A DNA stretch of 64,000 nt from Nostoc sp. CCCryo 231-06 (GCA_023522315.1 JAHCSU010000306.1:1-64000), one strand, 5' to 3'. Positions 9,623 through 18,077 are shown, counted from the first letter of the stretch. Notes: a model not told the origin generated them from the letters alone. Numbers and translations are program-made.

Positions 9623-10484
9623 GCCAAGTTTTCACTCATCTGCATCTGATACACATACAGCCAAGCCTAAAGAGCAGAAGAGTTGGGTGCCAATACTTTT
9701 AATTGGGATAGCGATCGCCTATTTAGCCCTAGTTCAATACATCCCGGCAATCAACGTTTTTGTCCAAGCCTTCAGCAAAGGAGTTGGGCCGTTTCTATCC
9801 AACCTGACACGGCCAGCTTTTCTCCATGCAGCTTGGCTGACGCTATTGCTGGCTGTGATTTCTCTACCTTTAAATACGGTATTTGGTTTATGTGCAGCTT
9901 GGGCGATCGCTCGTCATAAATTTCCCGGACGTGCCATAGTTTTAAGTATTATTGACCTGCCCTTTTCCATCTCGCCCGTAGTCGCAGGATTGATGATTGT
10001 GCTACTTTACGGACGCAATGGATGGTTTGGCCCTTGGCTCCAGGCACTTGATATCAAGATTGTCTTTGCCTTTCCAGGTATGTTGCTGGCTACAGCCTTC
10101 GTGAGTATGCCCTTTGTGGCGCGGGAAGTGATTCCTGTTTTAGAGGAGTTTGGTAAGGATCAAGAAGAAGCTGCTAGAACTTTAGGTGCGGAAGATTGGC
10201 AAATATTTTGGCGCGTCACCTTACCTAGTATCCGATGGGGCTTACTCTACGGTTTAATTTTGACCAATGCCAGAGCAATGGGTGAATTCGGAGCGGTTTC
10301 GGTGGTATCTGGCAACATTGGAGGCCAAACCCAGAGCCTACCACTGTTTGTAGAAGACGCTTACAAACAATATGAAACCGAAGCTGCCTTCTCTGCGGCT
10401 GTACTGTTAGCGTTGCTAGCAGTAGTAACCTTAGTGCTGAAGGAGATTCTGGAACGCAAAACCAGCATTAAAGATGTTGAATAG
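9609..10484 (+). CDS. cysW: Sulfate ABC transporter permease CysW
   Basis: This 291-residue integral membrane protein is the partner of CysT. The conserved ATPase-contact loop is [20 protein letters not shown], and CysW-type segments include [20 protein letters not shown] and [17 protein letters not shown]. It has five to six hydrophobic helices and a charged C-terminus. The start codon lies inside the end of cysT (14-base overlap), showing one operon. In many bacteria cysA, the ATPase gene, follows cysW; here a mobile repeat and NIL-domain genes follow instead, so the ATPase must come from elsewhere. Confidence 0.92.
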   Translation: MTVDKPSFHSSASDTHTAKPKEQKSWVPILLIGIAIAYLALVQYIPAINVFVQAFSKGVGPFLSNLTRPAFLHAAWLTLLLAVISLPLNTVFGLCAAWAIARHKFPGRAIVLSIIDLPFSISPVVAGLMIVLLYGRNGWFGPWLQALDIKIVFAFPGMLLATAFVSMPFVAREVIPVLEEFGKDQEEAARTLGAEDWQIFWRVTLPSIRWGLLYGLILTNARAMGEFGAVSVVSGNIGGQTQSLPLFVEDAYKQYETEAAFSAAVLLALLAVVTLVLKEILERKTSIKDVE

Positions 10485-10523
10485 AAAAATCAAGGGATTA
10501 TAGTTATCTTTTGAATAAGATAC

Positions 10524-10708
10524 CAGGGCTATTTCATTCCAGGGCTATTTCATTCTCATTTAGCCCGCCTCAGAATAAATTCTGAGTCTAATAGCGAAAG
10601 TCGTCTAAAGACGACTGAGAAAAGATTATAGTCCGTTTTAACGGACTTTAGCTAAAAGCCTGTGAACTTTAGTTCTGGGCGGTTTATGTCTAGAACGAAA
10701 TAGCCCTG
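10524..10708. mobile_element. MITE-like element, family A, copy 1, with 10-bp target duplication
   Basis: The ends are inverted: CAGGGCTATTTCATTC on the left and GAACGAAATAGCCCTG on the right (to 10708). The left terminal 16 bases are duplicated in tandem (10524-10539 and 10540-10555). The exact flanking repeat AATAAGATAC stands at 10514-10523 and 10709-10718, marking a target-site duplication. The interior holds three perfect or near-perfect hairpins (CTCAGAATAAATTCTGAG, AGTCGTCT...AGACGACT, AGTCCGTT...AACGGACT) and no gene. A second copy in the opposite orientation lies at 18988-19158. It has no transposase, so it must be moved in trans. Confidence 0.85.
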
Positions 10709-10827
10709 AATAAGATACAAGCAAATCATGGGACATGGTACGATCTACTTAGTACCTATCAGTAAATTACGTTAGGGTTAAGAGTAGTTCTATACCAATC
10801 CCGATCAGAGATTGAAACAATTCAGAT

Positions 10828-10992
10828 ATGGCTACTGACAATACACTTACCAACAAACGGATTCGACTAAGAATTCCCAAAGATTATCACCAGGAACCTG
10901 TCATTTCTCGCCTGGTGTCTGACTATGGGCTGACTGTAAATATCACGGCAGCAATTTTGGGAGCCAATGCTGTAGGTGATGGTTGGTTTGAC
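10828..10992 (+). pseudogene. NIL-domain protein, broken after 55 codons
   Basis: From ATG 10828 the frame encodes the first part of a NIL domain (RIRLRIPKDYHQEPVISRL, YGLTVNITAAILG, DGWFD), closely similar to the two intact NIL genes downstream. After codon 55 the similarity stops abruptly. The next bases belong to an unrelated minus-strand relic, and the frame drifts to a stop at 11142. The second half of the domain is missing. NIL domains are ligand-binding modules first seen at the C-terminus of the methionine transporter ATPase MetN. The rearrangement joined two gene fragments head-on. Confidence 0.75.
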
Positions 10993-11478
10993 CATATCTC
11001 TTGCCTCATAGTAACCAAAATTTCTATGGATAGCGTGTTTCGTGTTCCATGCTCGATAAACCGTGCGATAGTATTTATTAACATATTCATCAATAAAATC
11101 TTCATAAACAAAACCAGGCACTCTTTTACTCAAATCCCGTAAACTCTTGATCTTCTGAATGGCATTTTGAATTGCATTGATTTCTGATTCTGTTAAAGCA
11201 TTACCGTTTTTGATTTTCGCCGAGCTTTCTTTGATAGCCTTGATTTCATCTAATAAAATATTTCGCCTACGTTCTACGACACCCGCTATAGCTTTGATAA
11301 ATTTATTTTTATCTGCTTGTACATCTTCTTGATCGCAGTCTTCATTGAGCTTAACTATGTCATCACGATAGTATCTCAAGGAATCATAGAACAAGATATT
11401 TTTTGGAAAAAAATCTAAATTAGAAATTTTGAATGTAGCTTGAACTTGTTCATTTCTGATTCTAAGGTAATGACGATA
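10993..11478 (-). pseudogene. Unrecognised gene fragment abutting the broken NIL gene
   Basis: On the minus strand an open frame from 11478 down to 10993 reads like real protein: hydrophilic, helical, with segments such as NEQVQATFKISNLDF, RYYRDDIVKLN, VPGFVYEDFIDEYVNKYY and NFGYYEARDMVK. An in-frame stop lies directly upstream (11479-11481) and there is no convincing start. Below 10993 the frame continues only as the antisense of the NIL gene. Both ends therefore look truncated. I do not recognise the family. The piece probably arrived with the rearrangement that cut the NIL gene. Confidence 0.4.
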
Positions 11479-11799
11479 TCAGCGAACGGACAGATGTAAA
11501 AGATTCTCAATTAGTTTGGCATAAAAGTACTTTACATAAATTTATCCCAAATTACGTTAATTTACTTATTGTTTATTTGCGGTCTTTGTGGTATCTCCCT
11601 TTACATAACAATTAAATACATTAACTGTATCGATTTAATGTAGTTTAACAAAAGTTAAAAAGATGAAAATCTTTATGAGGCTGACATTCAACCAGGCAAA
11701 GTTGAGTTTTAGAGGCACGGTATCAGCAAGATTCTCTGCCGAACCCAAAAATTGCGTAGGCGCAGCCCAACCTAAGTATCGCTATTGGGAATTAATCTG
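11479..11799. other. Spacer before the tandem-NIL gene
   Basis: The stretch is AT-rich with no supported gene. The right part contains TTGCGTAGGCGCAGCCCAA, a common Nostoc repeat fragment. A promoter for the following NIL genes is likely here but I cannot point to it. Confidence 0.3.
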
Positions 11800-12453
11800 A
11801 TGTCTCCCACAAAATCTGTTGAATCCGCTTCAGTCCACAGTCGAATTCTCGTGCCTCAGCAGTATCACAGGCAACCTGTAATTTCCCGGCTGGTTTCTCG
11901 TTATGGTTTAACCGTCAATATCAAAGCTGCATCCTTGACATCCGACAGTGATAGCGACGGCTGGTTTGACTTGGAACTTTCGGGAAATCCCCAAAAACTG
12001 ACAAATAGCCTATCTTACTTGCAAGGATTGGGAGTGAATTTGCTGGAATTAGCGATCGCTAACCACATCCAACCCAACCAGCACTCTTTAACTTTCCCAC
12101 ATCCAGCTAGCATGAGTCCCAAAGACTCTGCATGGCTGACAAATAAATGGCAAGAACAATTCCAGCAATGCATTTCTCTGGGCCAAACCAGTCGATTGCG
12201 CTTGCAACTGTGCGTCTTAAAATCTTATTACGAAGAACCAGTGATTTCTGAGTTAGTTTCTCGTTATGGACTAACAGTCAATATCACCAGTGCTACACTT
12301 CAACCCAATACGGAAGATGACGGCTGGTTTGACTTGGATTTGTGGGGGAGAACAAAGCAACTCTACTCTAGCCTGAGTTATTTAGAAAAACTGGGACTAC
12401 CAATTTGGCTGGATTTGTCTAGCGTTTATAGCGATGTCTACGATGGTCACTGA
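11800..12453 (+). CDS. Protein with two NIL domains
   Basis: This 217-residue soluble protein is built from two NIL domains (about 14-85 and 131-205) joined by a polar linker. Each domain has the same core: Y-x-x-PVIS-x-LVSRYGLTVNI, then DGWFDL-(E/D)L, then a helix L-SYL-x-x-LG. The NIL domain is a ferredoxin-like-fold module known at the C-terminus of MetN, where it binds methionine and inhibits transport. Here it stands free of any ATPase or Fe-S domain. Position just after sulfate permease genes and before a CysR-like regulator suggests a sensor or inhibitor role in sulfur metabolism (inference). ATG 11800 is preferred over TTG 11785. The next NIL gene follows after 54 bases. Confidence 0.8.
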   Translation: MSPTKSVESASVHSRILVPQQYHRQPVISRLVSRYGLTVNIKAASLTSDSDSDGWFDLELSGNPQKLTNSLSYLQGLGVNLLELAIANHIQPNQHSLTFPHPASMSPKDSAWLTNKWQEQFQQCISLGQTSRLRLQLCVLKSYYEEPVISELVSRYGLTVNITSATLQPNTEDDGWFDLDLWGRTKQLYSSLSYLEKLGLPIWLDLSSVYSDVYDGH

Positions 12454-12507
12454 GCCTGCCGAAGTGCGGGCTACACCTACGCTAATTAATAAAATAGTCA
12501 CTACCCA

Positions 12508-12846
12508 ATGGCAGCATTAAATAACCATCAAACCAATTCCCAAACCAGATTATCACTGGTTTCTTCAGTCGATAAAAAAAGCCAAATCACTCAGATTCGT
12601 CTGCGGATATATATTCCCAAATGCTATCTGCAAGTGCCTGTGATTTCGCAGTTAATTTCTGCTTACGGCTTGGTAGTTAATATTACAAAGGCAATGCTAC
12701 AACCAAATACAGATAAAGAAGGATACTTTGATATTGAACTTCGGGGAACAGAGCCACAAATCTCTCGCGGTCTGGATTACCTAGAATCCCTGAACCTGAT
12801 AATTGTGGGTAAGCCGAATGCTGACGGTGATGGCTGGTTATGCTGA
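12508..12846 (+). CDS. Single NIL-domain protein
   Basis: This 112-residue protein consists of an N-terminal polar stretch and one NIL domain (about 30-105). It shows RLRIYIPKCYLQVPVISQL, YGLVVNITKAML, GYFDIELRGT and a final helix SRGLDYLESLNL. It lies 54 bases after the tandem-NIL gene on the same strand and probably belongs to the same transcript. Its stop is 6 bases from the stop of the convergent CysR-like gene, so the two transcripts meet end to end. No catalytic residues are seen; a small-molecule-binding or protein-binding role is the best guess. Confidence 0.78.
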   Translation: MAALNNHQTNSQTRLSLVSSVDKKSQITQIRLRIYIPKCYLQVPVISQLISAYGLVVNITKAMLQPNTDKEGYFDIELRGTEPQISRGLDYLESLNLIIVGKPNADGDGWLC

Positions 12847-12852
12847 AATAAT

Positions 12853-13443
12853 CTAAATTTCGTAGTACCAAATTTCTTCTTCTCGCAGCACAATTCGATG
12901 CAAGGAAAGACGATTAATCAGGCCCTCTTGCTCAAACTGTCCAAGAATACGAGTAATGGTCACACGAGTTGAACCGAGCATTTCCGCCAGGTCTTCGTGA
13001 GTCAGACGCATATCTATTAAACGTCCCTTCTCAACTTCCGAACCAAACTTTTTAGATAACCATGCCAACAGCCTAAGCAGCATAGTTTCAACTTTTTTAT
13101 GGCTACGAATAACCATCAATTCTTGAGCTTGTTGGATATGGGTAAGTAGAGTTTCTGTTAGTTGAGTCCATTCCTCTAGAGGTAAGACCGTCGCCTCTAC
13201 TTTAGTTAGGCATTCCATTTGGTAAGGATCTAATTTTGACAAAGCCTTACCAACCACATCTCCAGGCCCCCACAATCCCAGAGCGACGGTTGTACCATCT
13301 TCCAGATAGGTAAAAGTCCTGACAAAACCCGTTTCAATCTTCCAAAGTCCGTTTTGATGCTCTGGTAGAAATGACCTACGGGCAAAAACTTCTTTAGTAT
13401 TATTACTTGTTGAGCTAGATAAGCTTGTGTACAAAGACAGCAT
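12853..13443 (-). CDS. cysR: Crp/Fnr-family regulator, CysR-like
   Basis: This 196-residue transcription factor has an N-terminal cyclic-nucleotide-binding-type beta-roll (about 20-115, with KIETGFVRTF and GLWGPGDVVG) and a C-terminal winged helix (about 140-190, with LTHEDLAEMLGSTRVTITR as recognition region). It lacks an obvious cAMP phosphate-binding cassette, so its effector is unknown. In Synechococcus, CysR of this family activates sulfate-transport genes during sulfur starvation. Location between sulfate permease/NIL genes and cysE supports that identity. The motif TAACCGTAGTAT occurs about 30 bases upstream of its start and again upstream of the Rrf2-cysK pair. Confidence 0.75.
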   Translation of the reverse strand: MLSLYTSLSSSTSNNTKEVFARRSFLPEHQNGLWKIETGFVRTFTYLEDGTTVALGLWGPGDVVGKALSKLDPYQMECLTKVEATVLPLEEWTQLTETLLTHIQQAQELMVIRSHKKVETMLLRLLAWLSKKFGSEVEKGRLIDMRLTHEDLAEMLGSTRVTITRILGQFEQEGLINRLSLHRIVLREEEIWYYEI

Positions 13444-13470
13444 ACTATATAAAACTATTCTCCGATAAAT

Positions 13471-13482
13471 TAACCGTAGTAT
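13471..13482 (+). promoter_or_regulatory. Shared motif TAACCGTAGTAT upstream of cysR
   Basis: This exact 12-mer lies in the promoter region of the cysR-like gene and recurs at 14582-14593 before the Rrf2-cysK unit. An 11-base match is at 37695-37705, and a 10-base match in reverse is at 21242-21251 before ppx. It may be an operator or a promoter element; the factor is unknown. Confidence 0.35.
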
Positions 13483-13527
13483 TATATTTATATCAGGTTC
13501 TAAGAAGCTATAAATATTTTAAAGAGG

Positions 13528-13635
13528 GGAGTAGGGAGTGGGGAGTGGGGAATGCGGAGATGAGGGAGCAGGGGGAGCAGAGGAGAATAATTAATAACCA
13601 ATGCCCCATGCCCCATGCCCCATGCCCCATGCCCA
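13528..13635. repeat. Heptanucleotide short tandem repeats
   Basis: Two low-complexity blocks: GAGTGGG-type heptamers at about 13528-13555, and five copies (last partial) of ATGCCCC at 13601-13635. Heptameric tandem repeats are a hallmark of heterocystous cyanobacteria. They fill the spacer between cysR and the end of cysE. Confidence 0.75.
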
Positions 13636-13638
13636 AAA

Positions 13639-14364
13639 TTAAATTCCCGCACCATCAAGAAAATCTTCAATTATCCCATCAGAATTTTTGCTCTTAGGGT
13701 TGTCGGTTGGTTCGTCGTCAAGCTCAGTTGGGGACAAACTTGATTGTTGCAATTCCTCGAACTGTTTCTCTAGAGCCTTGACACGTTCAAATAAAGCACG
13801 GATGACTTCAGCTTCTACGTCGCGTACTTTATCATGATCCAGAACATTGGTAGATAAGTTGTTCTGACGAGTCACGCGCCCTGGAATCCCGACTACAGTA
13901 GTGTTACTGGGGACATCTCGCAGCACCACAGAACCTGCTCCAATACGGACGCGATCGCCAATTTGAATATTTCCCAATACCTTTGCACCCGCTCCCACAA
14001 CTACATGAGAGCCTAAAGTTGGATGGCGTTTACCACTTTCTTTCCCAGTCCCGCCAAGGGTGACACCTTGATAAATCAGGGCGTGATCGCCCACGATCGC
14101 TGTCTCGCCAATCACAACTCCCATACCGTGGTCAATAAACACTCCCTGGCCAATTAATGCCCCAGGATGAATTTCAATTCCGGTTAAAAACCTACTAATA
14201 TGAGAGATAAACCTAGGTATGAAGGGAATTCCAATTTTATGCAGCCAGTGTGCCAATCGATGAAACACTAGCGCTTGGAGTCCAGGGTAACAGAACAATA
14301 CTTCTAGCCAGTTCCGGGCTGCCGGGTCACGCTCAAAAATGGTTCGCAAATCAGTTAGTAGCAT
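13639..14364 (-). CDS. cysE: Serine O-acetyltransferase
   Basis: This 241-residue enzyme transfers acetyl from acetyl-CoA to L-serine, giving O-acetylserine for cysteine synthesis. The N-terminal helical part ([20 protein letters not shown]) is followed by the left-handed beta-helix of hexapeptide repeats ([18 protein letters not shown] through [18 protein letters not shown]). Active-site segments [12 protein letters not shown] and GVTLGGTG are intact. The C-terminal tail of about 60 residues is longer and more polar than in short CysE forms. It is divergent from the Rrf2-cysK unit, whose product uses its product; CysE and CysK commonly form a complex through the CysE tail. Confidence 0.93.
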   Translation of the reverse strand: MLLTDLRTIFERDPAARNWLEVLFCYPGLQALVFHRLAHWLHKIGIPFIPRFISHISRFLTGIEIHPGALIGQGVFIDHGMGVVIGETAIVGDHALIYQGVTLGGTGKESGKRHPTLGSHVVVGAGAKVLGNIQIGDRVRIGAGSVVLRDVPSNTTVVGIPGRVTRQNNLSTNVLDHDKVRDVEAEVIRALFERVKALEKQFEELQQSSLSPTELDDEPTDNPKSKNSDGIIEDFLDGAGI

Positions 14365-14581
14365 ACTCTGTTAAGGTTTTCGTTGGTAGGTGAGGCTCTG
14401 AAAACAGAAACTCAGGATAATTCCCACAAAAAGATCAAGTCATTTATAGGAATTGTTTAGGATAAGAATCTACGGTAAGTCGATGGGATAAAGTGTTTTT
14501 GTGGGTAGTTAAGTGGGATGCTATCACATTCCACACTTTAAGAAAAATTAATTTCGCATTAACTGCGATAAGTCCCTCAAA

Positions 14582-14593
14582 TAACCGTAGTAT
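14582..14593 (+). promoter_or_regulatory. Shared motif TAACCGTAGTAT upstream of the Rrf2 gene
   Basis: Second exact copy of the 12-mer found upstream of cysR, here 38 bases before the preferred TTG start of the Rrf2 regulator. Position fits an autoregulatory operator for the Rrf2 protein, but this is inference. Confidence 0.4.
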
Positions 14594-14630
14594 ATTGAGT
14601 ACAGTCTTGAATAGCCAAAACTACGCTCTC

Positions 14631-15062
14631 TTGGATCTGTCTTCCAAAGTGGAATACGCGCTGCTGGCACTCTTAGAACTGGCAAGCCACCACGGGAAAA
14701 AACTTCCTCTAACCATGAGCGAGATCACTGCCAAGCAACCCATACCTGAACGCTATCTGGAACAAATTTTGACCAACCTCCGGCGTGCTGGTGTGGTGCA
14801 GAGTCAACGCGGCTCTAAAGGAGGTTTTGTTTTAGCTCGTGAACCTTGGCAGATTACAATACTTGAAATTGTCACTTTGGTAGAAGGCGAGCGGAAAGAG
14901 AAAGATACCTCTGACTCTCCGACTCTAGAAAAGACTCTGGTTTATGAAGTTTGGGAGCAAGCTAACGCTGCCTCAATTGAAGTTTTGGCTCGCTATACAC
15001 TCCAAGACTTGTGCCAGGAAAGAGAAACTCGCGCACAGCAAAACCCAATGTATTATATTTAG
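14631..15062 (+). CDS. Rrf2-family transcriptional regulator, CymR-like
   Basis: The preferred start is TTG 14631, giving 143 residues beginning DLSSKVEYALLALLELA, where Rrf2 proteins normally begin. The open frame extends upstream to 14493, but that part has no family similarity and includes the putative operator. The winged helix (about 2-80) contains ITAKQPIPERYLEQIL and QRGSKGGFVLAR. It carries a single cysteine near the C-terminus, so it lacks the three-cysteine Fe-S site of IscR and resembles CymR, the cysteine-metabolism repressor of Firmicutes. It ends 18 bases before cysK, clearly the same operon. In Bacillus, CymR works as a complex with CysK, which makes this pairing meaningful. 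Confidence 0.82.
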   Translation: MDLSSKVEYALLALLELASHHGKKLPLTMSEITAKQPIPERYLEQILTNLRRAGVVQSQRGSKGGFVLAREPWQITILEIVTLVEGERKEKDTSDSPTLEKTLVYEVWEQANAASIEVLARYTLQDLCQERETRAQQNPMYYI

Positions 15063-15080
15063 TCAGCAAGGAGTACGCAG

Positions 15081-16043
15081 ATGCGGATAGCGAATGATAT
15101 CACAGAGTTAATCGGAAGGACTCCTTTAGTTCGATTAAACAAGATTCCCCAAGCTTCGGGAGCGGTAGCTCAGATTGTGGTGAAGCTAGAAAGCATGAAC
15201 CCAGCATCTTCTGTGAAAGACCGGATTGGCGCGAGTATGGTGGAAGCGGCAGAGGAAGCAGGCTTGATTCACCCTGGAAAAACTGTTTTAGTAGAGCCAA
15301 CTTCTGGGAATACAGGAATTGCGCTGGCGATGGTAGCGGCCGCCAAGGGGTACCATCTCATTCTAACGATGCCTGACACAATGAGCCAGGAAAGACGATC
15401 CATGCTCAAAGCTTATGGCGCTCAAGTAGAGTTAACGCCAGGGGTAGAAGGGATGCGAGGAGCGATCGCTCATGCAGAGGAGATTGTAGCTAAAACGCCC
15501 AATGCTTATATGTTGCAGCAGTTCCGCAACCCCGCCAACCCGAAAGTTCACGCCCTAACTACCGCAGAAGAAATTTGGGATGATACCGATGGAGAAGTGG
15601 ATATTCTCGTGGCGGGAGTGGGTACTGGTGGGACGATTACGGGAGTTGCAGAAGTTATTAAAAAACGGAAGCCAAGTTTTCAAGCGATCGCAGTTGAACC
15701 AAGCAACAGCCCAGTATTAGCAGGCGGTAAATCAGGGCCTCACAAAATTCAGGGTATCGGCGCGGGATTTGTCCCAGCAATTTACCGTCCAGAACTGGTA
15801 GATGAAGTGATTCAGGTAGCAGATGAGGAGGCGATCGCTTACAGTCGTCGCCTCGCAAAAGAAGAAGGATTGCTATCGGGCATTTCTACTGGTGCTGCTT
15901 TATACGCAGCTATTCAAGTGGCACAACGGCCAGAAAACGCAGGTCGTTTAATCGTCATGATCCAGCCCAGCTTCGGCGAACGCTACCTGAGTACCTCACT
16001 GTTCAAAGACCCAGAGGAGAATGAGTGGTTGAGCAAAGTTTGA
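15081..16043 (+). CDS. cysK: Cysteine synthase A (O-acetylserine sulfhydrylase)
   Basis: This 320-residue PLP enzyme makes L-cysteine from O-acetylserine and sulfide. The PLP lysine is K46 in [10 protein letters not shown]. The substrate loop is TSGNTG (about 74-79) and the phosphate-binding loop is [10 protein letters not shown] (about 178-187). The C-terminal [10 protein letters not shown]-type segment ([15 protein letters not shown]) is present. ATG 15081 has a ribosome site AAGGAG. It sits 18 bases after the Rrf2 gene. Length and motifs are normal. A perfect hairpin downstream may end the transcript. Confidence 0.95.
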   Translation: MRIANDITELIGRTPLVRLNKIPQASGAVAQIVVKLESMNPASSVKDRIGASMVEAAEEAGLIHPGKTVLVEPTSGNTGIALAMVAAAKGYHLILTMPDTMSQERRSMLKAYGAQVELTPGVEGMRGAIAHAEEIVAKTPNAYMLQQFRNPANPKVHALTTAEEIWDDTDGEVDILVAGVGTGGTITGVAEVIKKRKPSFQAIAVEPSNSPVLAGGKSGPHKIQGIGAGFVPAIYRPELVDEVIQVADEEAIAYSRRLAKEEGLLSGISTGAALYAAIQVAQRPENAGRLIVMIQPSFGERYLSTSLFKDPEENEWLSKV

Positions 16044-16163
16044 TTCTGTATATCAATTTGAGATTTTAGGGACTGACAAAAAATCAATTACCGCGTAGGG
16101 TGTGTTAACGCCACAGCGTAATACCAATTCTTTGTGAAACTGCACAAAATCAGGCTTGGTGAG

Positions 16164-16185
16164 ACAAGGGGCTTAAGCCCCTTGT
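16164..16185. terminator. Perfect 22-bp palindrome between convergent cysK and cadD-like genes
   Basis: ACAAGGGGCTT followed immediately by its complement forms a strong hairpin. A short T-rich stretch follows only weakly. It can serve as a bidirectional terminator or be a dispersed repeat. Confidence 0.45.
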
Positions 16186-16220
16186 TAAAGGTAGGCAATC
16201 AAAATCTAAAATTGGCTTGC

Positions 16221-16931
16221 TTATCTACTAGAATTTTCTTCAATTTCATCGGCAATTTCATTATTTTTCACCAAAATCATCAAACAGAAACAACTAGCAG
16301 CTAGCTTTATTAAGCTCAAAGCTCCACTTTTTAATACAATAAAAGCACCTAATCCTATAAGAATAAAAGGCACAAGATTATTCACATAGCGAGTCAATAC
16401 ATCAGCGATGACTCTATTATTAGTTAATTTGTATGCAGCGTAGCACCAAACTCCTAACAATATAAAAAATAATCCAATAATTACCAAAAAACTCTCTAAG
16501 TTACTGCTAGCAAATAAAGGCACGTAGACACTAATATTATCGCTACCATTGGCAATTGTAACGGCTGCCACACTATAAGCTTGGGGAGAAAAAAAACTAG
16601 TAATTGTTGATGCTTCAGTTTCTTCGGTTACAGCGACAAATTGTTGTGATGAATCTTCTTCCCGATTCACTAAGCTACTAATACCTATAGACATTGGTAG
16701 TAAACCAAGTAATCCAATCCAGCTTTTTGATAAAACTAACCCACCAAATAAACCAGGAAGACTAAGGATTAATAGAACCGTAAAACCTAGAAACTGACCA
16801 GCAACTATATGCCGGGGGCGAAAGTTAGCATTTATTTGAGAAAAAAACAACAATAGAATGACAATATCATCAATGTTAGTGGCAATGAACGCAATTGCCC
16901 CTGTAGTAATTGCAGTAAGTAACTCGTTCAT
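16221..16931 (-). CDS. CadD-family cadmium resistance/permease-like membrane protein
   Basis: This 236-residue protein has six hydrophobic helices. It carries the CadD signature near the start (IAFIATNIDDIVILLLFFSQ) and again in the second half (VTIANGSDNISVYVPLFAS); the paired acidic motifs suit metal-ion passage. CadD proteins are linked to cadmium resistance and possibly other cation export; the substrate here is not known. The gene is head-to-head with a second CadD-like gene at 17143, whose 3' half is lost. The shared 210-base promoter region contains short AATTACGAATTA repeats. This copy is intact. Confidence 0.8.
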   Translation of the reverse strand: MNELLTAITTGAIAFIATNIDDIVILLLFFSQINANFRPRHIVAGQFLGFTVLLILSLPGLFGGLVLSKSWIGLLGLLPMSIGISSLVNREEDSSQQFVAVTEETEASTITSFFSPQAYSVAAVTIANGSDNISVYVPLFASSNLESFLVIIGLFFILLGVWCYAAYKLTNNRVIADVLTRYVNNLVPFILIGLGAFIVLKSGALSLIKLAASCFCLMILVKNNEIADEIEENSSR

Positions 16932-17142
16932 ATTTTAAGAGAAACATAGACAATTTTAAAGCTTAATTGTGCCAGAAGGTTAAAATAATTCGTAATTGAA
17001 TTAGTTGGTGTCTAAATCCCTAATTAATTCAAGAACACCAAGTTGACAATTACGCGCGAGTGTTTCGCCAATAATTACGAATTACAAATTACGAATTAGT
17101 TAATTTGGTATGGTGATAAATCGTAAGTTCTAAAAATCCAGC

Positions 17143-17522
17143 ATGAGTAAGTTCGGGACAGCCTTCAGTGAAGGGATAATTGCCTTCATAGCTACTAACA
17201 TAGATGACATCATTATATTGTTAATATTTTTTTCACAGGTAGATGTTAATTTTCGGCGGCGGCATATATTACTCGGTCAATATCTGGGTTTTGCAGTCAT
17301 TATCATCGCTAGCTTACCAGGATTTTTTGGTGGATTGGTTGTACAGCGAGAATGGATAGGATTGCTAGGAATACTACCAATAGCAATTGGTATTCACCAC
17401 TTAGTATACAGAGAAGAAGATACTATAACAGTTCAGACAGTCAGCAGTGATTTTAACCAGTCCACACCTACTAATCCCGTATTGTCTTTTATTTTGAGCA
17501 TTTTGCACCCCCAAACCTATAA
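17143..17522 (+). pseudogene. Second CadD-like gene, 3' half deleted
   Basis: From ATG 17143 about 126 codons match the first half of the neighbouring CadD protein (IAFIATNIDDIIILLIFFSQ, GQYLGFAVIIIASLPGFFGG, YREED). Just after HPQTY, the equivalent of SPQAY in the intact copy, similarity ends. The frame runs into the remains of a tetR gene and stops at 17577. The second metal motif and three helices are missing, so transport function is unlikely. The join between the two genes lies at about 17520-17525. Confidence 0.8.
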
Positions 17523-18077
17523 AGGTTTAACCAAAAGGGATATGCAGGCTCATCGATGTCAGACATCATGCGTGTGACTGGATTGCAGAAAGGAGGAATT
17601 TACAATCACTTTCAAAGCAAAGATGATCTCGCGCTACAGGCTTTTGACTTTGCGATCGCTCGCATCAAGCAGCATACTAGATTTGCCTTACGAAGTAAAC
17701 GCCACGCAGTAGAACGCCTGCAAGCAATCATTGGCGTATTTAGTAGCTTTGCAGAAAATCCACCTATCAAGGGAGGGTGTCCACTGCTGAATACTGCTGT
17801 GGAGAGTGATGATGCTCATCCGGCTTTGCGGGAACGCACCCAACAGGCGATGAATTCTTGGCTGCATCTGATTCGTCGAATTATTGAAACCGGAATTGAA
17901 AAGGGTGAAATTCGCCCTGAAGTGAGTGCTGATGAAATCGCTACTATCATAATTGCAACACTAGAAGGAGCAGTAATGATGAGCAAGCTTTATGGAGATT
18001 CAATTCACATGCATAGGGTAATTAATCACCTGAATCAATATTTGGAAACTCACCTTAAAATGTATGGCACAAATTAA
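17523..18077 (+). pseudogene. TetR-family regulator lacking its N-terminal end
   Basis: Reading in the frame of ATG 17556 and extending upstream, the sequence RFNQKGYAGSSMSDIMRVTG is visible from about 17523. This is the typical first half of a TetR helix-turn-helix, followed by LQKGGIYNHFQSKDDL and a ligand-binding domain with the motif PPIKGGCPLLNTAVE. About 20-25 N-terminal residues are absent and no proper start codon is in place. Translation from 17556 would give a 173-residue protein missing the first part of its DNA-binding domain. A palindrome ACCGATCGGT at 18165 may be its former operator. Confidence 0.75.

Noticed and set aside
11023-11142. Extension of the first NIL frame as a 104-residue protein
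   Set aside because: After codon 55 the plus-strand frame is antisense to a better-looking minus-strand fragment, so the tail is not a real protein domain.
14493-14630. N-terminal extension of the Rrf2 open frame
   Set aside because: Rrf2 proteins begin at the DLSSKVEYALL segment; the upstream codons lack similarity and overlap the putative operator.
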